Part shown: positions 16,526 through 25,304 of the stretch, one piece after another | Position numbering within the stretch: the first letter of the stretch is position 1 | How the letters are laid out: each line of letters opens with the position of its first letter | Assembly (NCBI GenBank): GCA_903896595.1 | Contig: CAITYL010000372.1 | Coordinates: forward strand, 1 to 39,913 | DNA: 39,913 bases | Reading direction: 5' to 3' | Source of the DNA: an uncultured Lentisphaerota bacterium | GTDB taxonomy: Bacteria; Verrucomicrobiota; Lentisphaeria; Oligosphaerales; CAITYL01 | Translations under genes and position numbers: made by a program | Notes under the pieces: model-generated | Told to the model about the DNA's origin: nothing | The model's database searches: none | What the model saw: only the letters and a program-made list of their open reading frames with translations

Positions 16526-19500
16526 ATGCCACAACACACCAACCCTTCCGGCATTCGCGACAATCATTCCCGTGGCGCGGTGGCCGATTTTTTTCGCGAG
16601 CACATCACGGACGGTTCGCAGTTATCGTTTGTCTCCGCCTACTTCACCATCTACGCCTACAGCGCGCTCCGCCAAAACCTGGATGCCATCGAACATCTGC
16701 GCTTTCTCTTTGGCGAACCCCGGTTTTTGAAATCGCTGGATCCGGAACGCACCGACAAAAAAGCCTTCCGGATTGAAGATTGCGAATTAAAACTGGCCAA
16801 CCAAATCGAACAAAAGCGCGTGGCCAAAGATTGCGCCGACTGGATTCAGGCCAAGGTTGAGATCCGCTCCATGCGTGAATCCAACCTGCTTCACGGCAAA
16901 ATGTATCATGTGGCCAACGGGGGGGTGGAACATGCCATCATCGGCAGTTCAAACTTCACCGTGCGCGGGCTGGGACTCGGCGCCAATGGCGGCAACAACC
17001 TTGAATTGAACCTGCTCGTGGACAGCACACGCGACCGCAACGACCTCAAGACGTGGTTCGATGAAGCCTGGCAAAACCCCGACCTGGTCAAGGACGTCAA
17101 GGCGGAAGTCCTGCTTTACCTGGAACAACTTTACCAAAACCATGCCCCCGAGTTTATCTACTACAAAACGCTCTACCACATCTTTGAAAGCTTTCTTGCG
17201 GAAAAAGCCAAGGGCGGACTCTTGGATGACCGGGTTCGACTGCCCGACACGCAAATTTGGCATGCCTTGTTCGACTTTCAGAAAGACGGTGTCAAGGGTG
17301 CCGTCAACAAGATTCTCAAGCACAACGGCTGCATTTTGGCCGACAGTGTCGGCTTGGGCAAGACCTATGAGGCGCTCGCGGTCATCAAATACTTTGAACT
17401 GAAAAACGAACGCGTCCTGGTCCTCTGCCCCAAAAAGCTGCGCGACAACTGGACCGTGTACCACGCCCAAAACAACAGCGACCTGAATCCGTTCGTCAAG
17501 GACCGCTTCGCCTTCACGGTGCTTTGCCATACCGACCTTAGCCGCGAGATCGGCTGTTCCGGTGACATCAACCTGTCTTCCCTTAACTGGGGCAACTTCG
17601 ACTTGGTGGTCATTGACGAGTCCCATAATTTCCGCAACAATATCAAAGGGAAGCGGGACGAACAAGGCACGATCATCCGCAAAAGCCGGTACGAGCGCCT
17701 CATGGACGACATCATTAAGTCCGGCGTCAAAACTAAGGTGCTCCTGCTCTCCGCCACCCCCGTCAACAACGACCTCAAAGACCTGCGCAACCAACTCTAT
17801 TTCCTCACCGAAGGCCGCGATGAGGCATTCGAGGACACCATCGGGGTGCCCAGTCTCCGCGAAAACCTCCGCTCCGCCCAGGCCGTTTTTTCCACCTGGG
17901 CCAAGAAGCAAACCAAGGAACGCAAGGTCGCGGAACTGCTGGAAAAACTAAGCCCCGCCTTCTTTAAGCTCCTGGATGAGTTAACCATCGCCCGCTCTCG
18001 CAAACACATCCAGCGGTATTACCAGGAAACCGTCACCAAGCTCGGCGGTTTCCCCAAGCGCGAAAAACCGGTCTCCATTCATAAAGCGATTGACATTAAA
18101 GACCGGTTTCTTTCCTACGACCGCCTCAGCGATGAGCTAGAAAAATACCACCTTTCTCTGTTCAATCCATCCACGTTCCTCAAGCCTAGCGCCAAGGCAA
18201 AGTACAGGACGGCCGGAAAAGACAAAGATCCATTTACCATGGCCGAGCGCGAAACACACCTGATCGCCATGATGAAGGTCAACTTCCTCAAACGGCTGGA
18301 AAGCTCGGTCCATGCCTTTGCCCTTACCATGGCCAATACCACTGAAAAAATTGAGACGCTGGAGGAAAAAATCCGCCGCTTTCAAGCCCGCCCGGAAGAC
18401 GGCGCGACGGTCGAGGAAGAACAGTTCCTTCCCGGCCTTGAAGATCTCGATGATGACGAGCGCGAGGAGGCCGAACAGGTGGGCGGCAAGTTCAAATACA
18501 GCCTCGCCGACATCCGTTTGGACGACTGGCTCAAGGAACTCGCCAAGGATAAGCAGCAAATCGAGATCATGCGCCAATCCGCCGAAGCGGTCACCCCGAT
18601 CCGCGACGCCAAGCTCACCGAGCTTAAGAAACTCATTGCCGCCAAGGTTCGCACCCCCACTGTCAACAAGCTCGGCGAAGCCAACCGGAAAGTTCTGGTC
18701 TTCACCGCGTTTGCGGACACCGCAACCTATCTGTACGACAATCTCCGCGACTGGGCACGCTCCGAACTGGGCATCCACCTCGCCATGGTCGCGGGCTCCG
18801 GCGACAACCGGACCACCTACGGCACTACCGATTACAGCCAGATCCTCACCCATTTCTCCCCGCGTTCCAAACAGCGGGACAAAATGACGCTTTTCCCCGC
18901 GGATGCGCAGATCGACCTGCTGATCGCCACCGACTGCATTTCCGAAGGGCAGAACCTCCAAGACTGCGATTACCTTGTCAATTACGACATCCACTGGAAC
19001 CCCGTCCGCATCATTCAGCGGTTCGGACGCATTGACCGCATTGGCAGCGTCAGCCACACCGTGCAAATGGTCAATTTCTGGCCCACGGACGACCTCAACC
19101 GCTATATCAATCTCAAAAATCGCGTCGAAGCCCGCATGGCCCTGGTTGATATTGCCGCCACCTTCGAGGACAATGTGCTGAAAAACGAGGAGATCGAAGA
19201 ACTGATCCAGTCCGATCTCAAATACCGCGACAAACAGCTTCTGCGCCTGCGCGAGGAGGTGCTCGACCTCGAAGACTTCAGTGAAAGCGTCGCCTTGAAC
19301 GAGTTCACCCTCGACGATTTCCGCATCGAACTGGCCAATTACCTCGAACAAAACCAGGACACGCTCCGGGACGCCCCCCTCGGCCTCTACGCCGTGGCCC
19401 CCGCCCCCGCCGACTACCCCGGCGTCACCCCGGGGGTCATCTTCTGTTTTCGCCAGACCAATGGCAAACCCCACCACGGCCCAACCGCCGTTGATCCCAA

Positions 19501-19864
19501 CGCCGTCAACCCGTTGCAACCCTACTATCTGGCCTATGTGCGCGACAACGGCGAAGTCCGCTACACCTTCGTCCACCCCAAGCAGATTCTCGACCTCCTT
19601 CGCAAGGTGGCTCTCGGGCAGACCGCGCCGCTGGAAGCACTATGCAACCAGTTTGACGCGGAAACCCAAAACGGCCGGGACATGGCCGCCTACAGCCGCC
19701 TGCTGGAGGCCGCCGTCCGCTCCTTTCACAGCATGTTCCAGCGCAAGCTCGCCCATGGCCTCCAGTCCGGCCGTGGCTTCGTCATCCCCAAGCAAAGCGA
19801 ACAGCCCGCCGACGTGTCCGACTTCGAACTCATCTCCTGGCTGGTCATTAAGGGGGATAAATGA
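16526..19864 (+). CDS. PLD-nuclease/SNF2-helicase fusion, defence protein
   Basis: 1112 residues. N-terminal 1-215: phospholipase D-like domain with one clear HKD-type motif (LLHGKMYHV, His about 123, followed by IIGSSNFT), a possible nuclease or DNA-binding module. From about 250: SF2/SNF2 helicase with Walker A DSVGLGKT (Lys279), VVIDESHNF (DESH, 364-367), LLLSATPVNN, and the C-lobe motifs VLVFTAFADT, ATDCISEGQNLQ and QRFGRIDRIGS (about 831). Closest in type to HepA/RapA-like helicases of restriction-like systems. A charged stretch at about 600-650 may be a linker. The TGA overlaps the ATG of the DUF1016 gene (ATGA). Helicase plus PLD plus methyltransferase recalls DISARM, but DrmA and DrmB are absent. 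Probably a DNA translocase acting with the downstream methyltransferase. Confidence 0.88.
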   Translation: MPQHTNPSGIRDNHSRGAVADFFREHITDGSQLSFVSAYFTIYAYSALRQNLDAIEHLRFLFGEPRFLKSLDPERTDKKAFRIEDCELKLANQIEQKRVAKDCADWIQAKVEIRSMRESNLLHGKMYHVANGGVEHAIIGSSNFTVRGLGLGANGGNNLELNLLVDSTRDRNDLKTWFDEAWQNPDLVKDVKAEVLLYLEQLYQNHAPEFIYYKTLYHIFESFLAEKAKGGLLDDRVRLPDTQIWHALFDFQKDGVKGAVNKILKHNGCILADSVGLGKTYEALAVIKYFELKNERVLVLCPKKLRDNWTVYHAQNNSDLNPFVKDRFAFTVLCHTDLSREIGCSGDINLSSLNWGNFDLVVIDESHNFRNNIKGKRDEQGTIIRKSRYERLMDDIIKSGVKTKVLLLSATPVNNDLKDLRNQLYFLTEGRDEAFEDTIGVPSLRENLRSAQAVFSTWAKKQTKERKVAELLEKLSPAFFKLLDELTIARSRKHIQRYYQETVTKLGGFPKREKPVSIHKAIDIKDRFLSYDRLSDELEKYHLSLFNPSTFLKPSAKAKYRTAGKDKDPFTMAERETHLIAMMKVNFLKRLESSVHAFALTMANTTEKIETLEEKIRRFQARPEDGATVEEEQFLPGLEDLDDDEREEAEQVGGKFKYSLADIRLDDWLKELAKDKQQIEIMRQSAEAVTPIRDAKLTELKKLIAAKVRTPTVNKLGEANRKVLVFTAFADTATYLYDNLRDWARSELGIHLAMVAGSGDNRTTYGTTDYSQILTHFSPRSKQRDKMTLFPADAQIDLLIATDCISEGQNLQDCDYLVNYDIHWNPVRIIQRFGRIDRIGSVSHTVQMVNFWPTDDLNRYINLKNRVEARMALVDIAATFEDNVLKNEEIEELIQSDLKYRDKQLLRLREEVLDLEDFSESVALNEFTLDDFRIELANYLEQNQDTLRDAPLGLYAVAPAPADYPGVTPGVIFCFRQTNGKPHHGPTAVDPNAVNPLQPYYLAYVRDNGEVRYTFVHPKQILDLLRKVALGQTAPLEALCNQFDAETQNGRDMAAYSRLLEAAVRSFHSMFQRKLAHGLQSGRGFVIPKQSEQPADVSDFELISWLVIKGDK

Positions 19865-21006
19865 AGACCGCAAAACTCAAAATGGTGACTCCCGCAGCAC
19901 CTATTCAGGCAACTGAATCAGCCCGTCTTTATCAGCGAGTCCGGGAAATTCTTGAATCAGCCCGCTCTGGCGTAGCGCGAACCGTCAATACCACCCAGGT
20001 TGTCGCCAACTGGTTGGTTGGGCGAGAGATTGTGGAAGAAGAGCAAAATGGTAGTGAACGGGCCGATTACGGTAAAAAGCTGGTGGATTCGTTATCTGTC
20101 ATGCTCACACAGAATTTCGGTTCAGGCTATTCACCACAAAACCTCTTCTACTTCAAACAGTTTTATCTTGCCTATCCAAGCTTGTTGGTCGCGACAAAGA
20201 TTCTCCACGCAGTGCGTGGAAAATGGCCTTGCCCCGAGCCGGTTGTAAAACTCCACGCACCGCGTAAAGAATCATGGACCCCCGGGGAGCTGCACTCCAA
20301 CCTGTCCTGGACCCACTACCGCACTCTTCTGCGCGTGGGCGACCTGCAGGCCCGCGCCTTCTACGAGATCGAAGTCATCAAAAATAACTGGACCGCCCGC
20401 GAACTGGAGCGCCAGATCAACAGCCTCCTCTTCGTGCGCCTCGCCAAGAGCAAGGACAAGGCCGGCCTCATGAAGCTCGCCACCAAAGGGCAGGAAATCG
20501 CCACGACGGCCGATGTCTTCAAAGATCCCGTCGTGATCGAATTCCTCGGCCTGCCGGAGTCGCCGCGCCTGGTGGAATCGGACTTGGAACAGGCGCTCAT
20601 CAACAACCTGCAAACCTTCCTGCTCGAACTTGGCAAAGGCTTTGCCTTCGTCTCCCGGCAGGAGCGCATCACCCTTGACGGCGACCATTTCTATATTGAC
20701 CTCGTTTTCTACCACGCCGTCCTAAAGTGTTACGTCCTGATTGACCTCAAGGTCGGCAAGCTCACCCACGGCGACCTCGGCCAAATGCAGCTTTATGCGA
20801 ACTACTTCGACCTGGAACGCCGCACCGAAGGCGATAATCCCACCCTCGGCCTTATTCTCTGCACCGACAAAAACGACGCCGTCGTCAAATATCTGCTCGG
20901 CCCCGAACTCTCGAAAAAGATCTTCACCAGCCGCTACAAACTTCACCTGCCCACCGAAGCCGAACTCGTCACGGAGTTGAAGCGGGAAACTCAAGCACTG
21001 AGATAA
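19861..21006 (+). CDS. DUF1016 (YhcG-type) PD-(D/E)XK nuclease
   Basis: 381 residues, starting within the helicase stop (ATGA), so translation is probably coupled. Residues 20-190 form the helical DUF1016 N-terminal region (GREIVEEEQNGSERADYGKKLV, YSPQNLFYFKQFYLAYP, LSWTHYRTLLRV, WTARELERQINSLLF). Residues 225-370 are the nuclease core: FYIDLVFYH (Asp280), LIDLKVG (Asp295, Lys297) and LGQMQLYANYF, a D-DxK arrangement. YhcG-like proteins are frequent in restriction-modification loci, and their exact role is unsettled. The first 400 bases are less GC-rich than the rest. The change coincides with a palindrome, CCACGCAGTGCGTGG, near 20206 and the unusual insert ILHAVRGKWPCPEPVVKLHA, so the gene may be a recombinant. 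Confidence 0.88.
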   Translation: MKTAKLKMVTPAAPIQATESARLYQRVREILESARSGVARTVNTTQVVANWLVGREIVEEEQNGSERADYGKKLVDSLSVMLTQNFGSGYSPQNLFYFKQFYLAYPSLLVATKILHAVRGKWPCPEPVVKLHAPRKESWTPGELHSNLSWTHYRTLLRVGDLQARAFYEIEVIKNNWTARELERQINSLLFVRLAKSKDKAGLMKLATKGQEIATTADVFKDPVVIEFLGLPESPRLVESDLEQALINNLQTFLLELGKGFAFVSRQERITLDGDHFYIDLVFYHAVLKCYVLIDLKVGKLTHGDLGQMQLYANYFDLERRTEGDNPTLGLILCTDKNDAVVKYLLGPELSKKIFTSRYKLHLPTEAELVTELKRETQALR

Positions 21007-21016
21007 CCCCCCCCCC
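21007..21016. repeat. Poly-C tract (10 C)
   Basis: Ten consecutive C lie between the stop of the DUF1016 gene and the ATG at 21017. Homopolymers of this length slip during replication; here a slip would change spacing but not a reading frame. Confidence 0.7.
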
Positions 21017-21371
21017 ATGCCCCCACTCGAAACCAAATCAGCCGCCACGTCACTTCCAGCCGCCGATACCTATACGCCCAGTTCTGCCACAGGCTGTGGC
21101 AGAATTGGCCGCGCCTCCAGAATCATTTTTCAGCATTCCCTGGGGACATCTGGCGCTCCTTTTAGAGCGTCTCAAGGCCCCCGCGCTCCGCCTCTGGTAT
21201 GCCCAGCAGGCCGCCGAGCACGGCTGGAGCCGGAACATCCTCGCCCTCCAAATGAACAAGGCCATCGGCGTCAGCGAATACCAGCTTACCCGTCACCTTC
21301 CCCGGAAACTCAAAGGCTCCCTCCCAACCATCACCGAGATCGAGAAGGAACTGGGGACGCGCAAGCCCTAA
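21017..21371 (+). pseudogene. Decayed second DUF1016 gene lacking the nuclease core
   Basis: From a GTG at 21096 a frame of 91 codons reads PPESFFSIPWGHLALLLERL, WYAQQAAEHGWSRNILALQM, then IGVSEYQLTRHLPRKLKG and SLPTITEIEKEL. The first part is the DUF1016 N-terminal helical domain and the last is the extreme C-terminus typical of full-length DUF1016 proteins. The PD-(D/E)XK core that should separate them is missing, so there is an internal deletion. Upstream, an ATG at 21017 in another frame gives a start resembling these proteins (MPPLETKSAATSLPAAD), suggesting a further deletion or frameshift. It ends nine bases before the methyltransferase start, so its translation may still help ribosomes reach that gene. 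It could also be a working small accessory protein. Confidence 0.65.
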
Positions 21372-21380
21372 GATAACTCT

Positions 21381-24300
21381 ATGCCGCCAAGCGAAACCAA
21401 ACAAATGATCGCCACCGCCTTGGTGGAGTTCGCCACCAAGCCGTTGCACCTCGCCGCCATGGCCCTGTTCAAGACACTCGGCTATGGCAGTGAACGCACC
21501 TTCGCACTTCCAGACACCTCGCCCGCCGCCTTTCTGGCGGAGTTCGCACCTGGCAAGACCGTCAATCCCGGCCAGTCGCTGCATGCCGACTGGCGGTCCG
21601 TCCAACTGCTGTTCCAGCTCACCGACGACGAAATCCGCGCCGCCGGCGGCCAGGGCCTGCTCCTGTTCGACAGCCGGGGCGCGTTCGATGGCACCATCAT
21701 CGAATCCTACCTTTTCCTCGCCATTGACTTGCGGACTCCGCAGCAACGCGCCGGCGACCGCAAAGGCCGCGCCTACGCCCGCTCCGAACTGGCCCAGATC
21801 ACCCGCGCCGTCAACCGCCTCTTCTCCATGCCCGTCCTGGTGCTCTTCAAGAACGGCGACACCCTGACCTTCGCCGTCATCAACCGCCGGCTGCACAAAC
21901 GGGACGCCGGCCAGGACGTGCTGGAAAAGGTCACCCTGATCAAGGACATCCGTTACGCCAGCCCGCACCGCGCCCATCTTGAAATCCTGTACGACCTTTC
22001 CCTGTCGGAATTGTACCGGCAGCATGGATTTTCCAGCTTCCCCGAACTCCATCAGGCCTGGCAAAAAACCCTCGACAGTTCCGAACTCAACAAACGCTTT
22101 TTCCAGGAACTCTCCAACTGGTATTTTTGGGCGCGCGAACATGCCGTCTTTCCGCCACACCCGTCCAATGCCGATGTCGATGGCAAGCCGTCCCTGCCGC
22201 TCATCCGCCTGCTCACGCGCTTGATGTTTTGCTGGTTCCTCCGCGAGAAACAGAACCCGCGGACCGGTACCGGCCTGCTTCCAGACGAACTTTTTGATCC
22301 GCGTGAAATTGCCCGCCTGCTCAAGGACGCCTCACCTTCGTCAGGTACCTACTACACCGCCATCCTGCAAAACCTGTTCTTCGCCACCCTCAACACCGAA
22401 ATGAAGACGCCGGAGGGCACGCCCAACCGTCGTTACCTTGACGAAGGCGACGGCCGGAACAGCGACGATCACATGATCCACACGGTCTGGCGCTACGCCG
22501 ACCAGTTGCGCGACCCCGAAAAACTTGCCGCCATCCTGCGCCAGGTTCCATTCCTGAACGGCGGTTTGTTCGAATGCCTGGACGACCGGGTGCCACGGGG
22601 AAAGTCCGCATACACGGATGAAGTCCGCATTGACGGCTTCTCCAACACCCCCCAAAAACAACCGCGCATCCCCAATTTTCTGTTCTTTGGCGCCGATGAA
22701 ACCACGGATCTGTCAGCGGCCTACGGCGACAGCCGCCGCGACCATGAAACCGTTCGCCCGCTGCTCTCCATCCTACGTCGGTATATCTTCACCCTCACGG
22801 AAAACACCCCGCTGGACCAGGACATCGCCCTCGACCCCGAATTGCTCGGGCATGTGTTTGAAAACCTCCTGGCCTACTTCAACCCCGAAACCGGCGCCGT
22901 CGCCCGCAAGGCCACTGGATCGTTTTACACGCCCCGGGTGGTGGTGGACTGGATGGTGGATCAAGCCCTGATCCAGCACCTGAAGGGAACTCTATCGGCG
23001 CCCAACACCGAGGCCAGGCTCCAGCGGCTGCTGGCCTGGGACGATGGCGGACATGATTTCACGACGGCGGAAACCGAAACCCTGATTACCGCCATTGACC
23101 AGCTCAAGACGCTGGATCCCGCTTGCGGCTCCGGCGCCTTTCCCATGGGCATGCTGCAAAAGCTGGTTCATGCACTGAAAAAGCTGGATCCGCAAAATGA
23201 AGGCTGGCGGCAACGTCAGACCGATGCCGCCGCCAGGATCGAGAGCGGACCGGCGCGGGAAGAGGCCAACAAGGCCATCACTCGCGCCTTCGCCCGTGAC
23301 AACGACGATTACGGCCGCAAGCTCTACCTCATCGAAAACTGCCTCTACGGCGCCGACATCCAGCCCATCGCCGTCCAGATCGCCAAGCTCCGCTTCTTTA
23401 TCTCCCTGATTGTGGATCAGGCGATTGACCCCGCGCTGGACAACTACGGAATTTTGCCCCTGCCCAACCTCGAAACCAAGGTCGTCGCCGCCAACACCCT
23501 CATGGGGCTCCCGCGCGGCCAACTCCTGCTCGGCGCCGACCATGTTACCCGGCTGGAAAAACAGTTGCAACAGGTGCGTCACGATTACTTCACCGTCCGC
23601 AGCTACAAACGCAAAAAGGAACTCCGCAAGGAAGACCGCCGCCTCTGCGACGAACTGGCCGCCGCCCTGGCCGACAGCGGCGAATGCTCCACCAGCGACG
23701 CCAAACGCCTCGCCGCCTGGAACCCCTACGACACCAACGGCTCCGCCTCATTCTTCGATCCCGGCTGGATGTTCGGCCTCGCCAGCCCGGACCATGACGG
23801 CGTCTTTGACATCGTCATCGGCAACCCGCCCTACGTCCGCCAGGAAGAATTGAAAAATCAGCTCGTCGTGGACAGCGACGGCCAGCCGCAAGCGCTGAAG
23901 GACGCGCTCAAGAGCCGCTACGCCTGCTTCACCGGCACCGCCGACCTCTACGTCTATTTCTTCGAACGCTCCATCCAACTGCTCCGCACCGGCGGCGTGC
24001 TCAGCTTCATCACCAGCAATAAATATTTCCGCGCCGCCTATGGCGAACGGCTGCGTGTGTACCTGCGCTGGATCACCCGCCCGTCCGCCCTGCTAGACTT
24101 TGGCGACGCCCCGGTCTTCACCGCCATCGCCTATCCCGCCATCATCGTCACCCAGAAAACCCGCCAAGACCACGGGCTGGACCTGCCGACCGCCGACCAT
24201 CGCGAGGCGGGCATCCTGCACCCGACCCGCCTGCCGTCGGCCGACTGGCACGCCCGCGTCCTCCGCTGGGAACCCGGCCCCAGCATTGAGGCTTTTCCCG

Positions 24301-25304
24301 ACATTTTCGCCACCCAGGCCGACACCCTGCCGCAGCACGACCTCATGCCCGACGGCTGGCGTCTGGAGGGCGACGGCAACCGCAAGCTGTTAACCAAGCT
24401 CCGCCAGGCCGGCACTCCGCTCGGCGAGTACGTCCAAGGCAAGTTCTATCGCGGCATCCTGACCGGCCTCAACGAAGCGTTCGTCGTGGATCGCGCCACC
24501 CGCGACCGCCTCATCGCCGAAAATGCGAACTCCGCCAAGCTCCTCAAACCGTTCCTCCGCGGACGTGACGTCAAACGCTGGCATGCGGAGTTCGCAGGGC
24601 AATACCTGGTCAAGATCGAATCCTCGGAAAACCAGAAACACCCATGGTCAGGCAAGCCGGAGGCGGAAGCCGAGCGCATCTTTGCCAAAGCCTACCCCGC
24701 CATCCACGCTTTCATGCAGGCAGAAGGGCGCCGTGCAAAACTCATCGCCCGTGCCGATCAAGGCAAGTACTACTGGGAACTCCGCTCCTGCGCCTACTGG
24801 CAAGAGTTTGATCAACCAAAAGTGATTTTTGGCCGTTTTATGGATCACGCTACGTATGTTTACGATGATACCGGTTTTTATCACAATGATGCGTTGTACT
24901 TTGCCGCTGGAGCAACGCCTTATGTGGCGGCAATCCTCAACTCTTCAATAAACTGGTGGTTTTTGCGACAGCTTTGTACTGACTTACAGAACGGATACCT
25001 ACAAGCGCTTCTTCAGTGTCAAGAACAAATCCCCATCCCCACGGCGACCGCCAAAGCGCGGTCGGCGATCACGGCGCGGGTGGAGAAGATTCTGGCCTTG
25101 AAACAGGCCGACGACGGCGCGAAACTGCTCGCCGAACAGGAAGCCGAACTGGACGCGCAGGTCGCCCAGTTGTACGGCCTGGACGCGGCGGAGTTTGCCG
25201 TCCTGCTCACCGGCAAAGGCATCTCCGAAGCCCACCGCCTCGCCGCCCTGGCCACCTTCCGCGACCTTGCCCGGGAGAAGAATCATCGTGGAGACATCAC
25301 ATGA
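21381..25304 (+). CDS. Large type IIG/BREX-like N6-adenine DNA methyltransferase
   Basis: 1307 residues. An N-terminal region of about 500 residues precedes the catalytic domain; LFLAIDLRTPQQRAGDRKG and the helical part up to about 430 are unassigned, and a degenerate nuclease is possible. The methyltransferase core has motif I LDPACGSGAFPMGML (about 578-592) and motif IV IGNPPYVRQEE (NPPY 815-818), the gamma-type order of Eco57I, TaqI and PglX enzymes. The C-terminal 350 residues resemble TaqI-like target recognition (LKPFLRGRDVKRW; YFAAGATPYVAAILNSSINW). It should methylate adenine in a specific site, marking self DNA, and may also carry restriction. There is no good ribosome site, so coupling to the preceding relic is likely. 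The TGA overlaps the SIR2 ATG. Bases about 24805-25025 are AT-rich. Confidence 0.88.
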   Translation: MPPSETKQMIATALVEFATKPLHLAAMALFKTLGYGSERTFALPDTSPAAFLAEFAPGKTVNPGQSLHADWRSVQLLFQLTDDEIRAAGGQGLLLFDSRGAFDGTIIESYLFLAIDLRTPQQRAGDRKGRAYARSELAQITRAVNRLFSMPVLVLFKNGDTLTFAVINRRLHKRDAGQDVLEKVTLIKDIRYASPHRAHLEILYDLSLSELYRQHGFSSFPELHQAWQKTLDSSELNKRFFQELSNWYFWAREHAVFPPHPSNADVDGKPSLPLIRLLTRLMFCWFLREKQNPRTGTGLLPDELFDPREIARLLKDASPSSGTYYTAILQNLFFATLNTEMKTPEGTPNRRYLDEGDGRNSDDHMIHTVWRYADQLRDPEKLAAILRQVPFLNGGLFECLDDRVPRGKSAYTDEVRIDGFSNTPQKQPRIPNFLFFGADETTDLSAAYGDSRRDHETVRPLLSILRRYIFTLTENTPLDQDIALDPELLGHVFENLLAYFNPETGAVARKATGSFYTPRVVVDWMVDQALIQHLKGTLSAPNTEARLQRLLAWDDGGHDFTTAETETLITAIDQLKTLDPACGSGAFPMGMLQKLVHALKKLDPQNEGWRQRQTDAAARIESGPAREEANKAITRAFARDNDDYGRKLYLIENCLYGADIQPIAVQIAKLRFFISLIVDQAIDPALDNYGILPLPNLETKVVAANTLMGLPRGQLLLGADHVTRLEKQLQQVRHDYFTVRSYKRKKELRKEDRRLCDELAAALADSGECSTSDAKRLAAWNPYDTNGSASFFDPGWMFGLASPDHDGVFDIVIGNPPYVRQEELKNQLVVDSDGQPQALKDALKSRYACFTGTADLYVYFFERSIQLLRTGGVLSFITSNKYFRAAYGERLRVYLRWITRPSALLDFGDAPVFTAIAYPAIIVTQKTRQDHGLDLPTADHREAGILHPTRLPSADWHARVLRWEPGPSIEAFPDIFATQADTLPQHDLMPDGWRLEGDGNRKLLTKLRQAGTPLGEYVQGKFYRGILTGLNEAFVVDRATRDRLIAENANSAKLLKPFLRGRDVKRWHAEFAGQYLVKIESSENQKHPWSGKPEAEAERIFAKAYPAIHAFMQAEGRRAKLIARADQGKYYWELRSCAYWQEFDQPKVIFGRFMDHATYVYDDTGFYHNDALYFAAGATPYVAAILNSSINWWFLRQLCTDLQNGYLQALLQCQEQIPIPTATAKARSAITARVEKILALKQADDGAKLLAEQEAELDAQVAQLYGLDAAEFAVLLTGKGISEAHRLAALATFRDLAREKNHRGDIT

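Noticed and set aside
18137..19576. 479-codon minus-strand frame opposite the helicase
   Set aside because: Val/Gly/Glu-rich shadow; the helicase motifs on the plus strand account for the region.
25016..25300. 95-codon N-terminal extension of the SIR2 frame
   Set aside because: It overlaps the end of the MTase gene in another frame and reads as Arg/Gly-rich noise; the ATG at 25301 has a ribosome site and a 4-base overlap.
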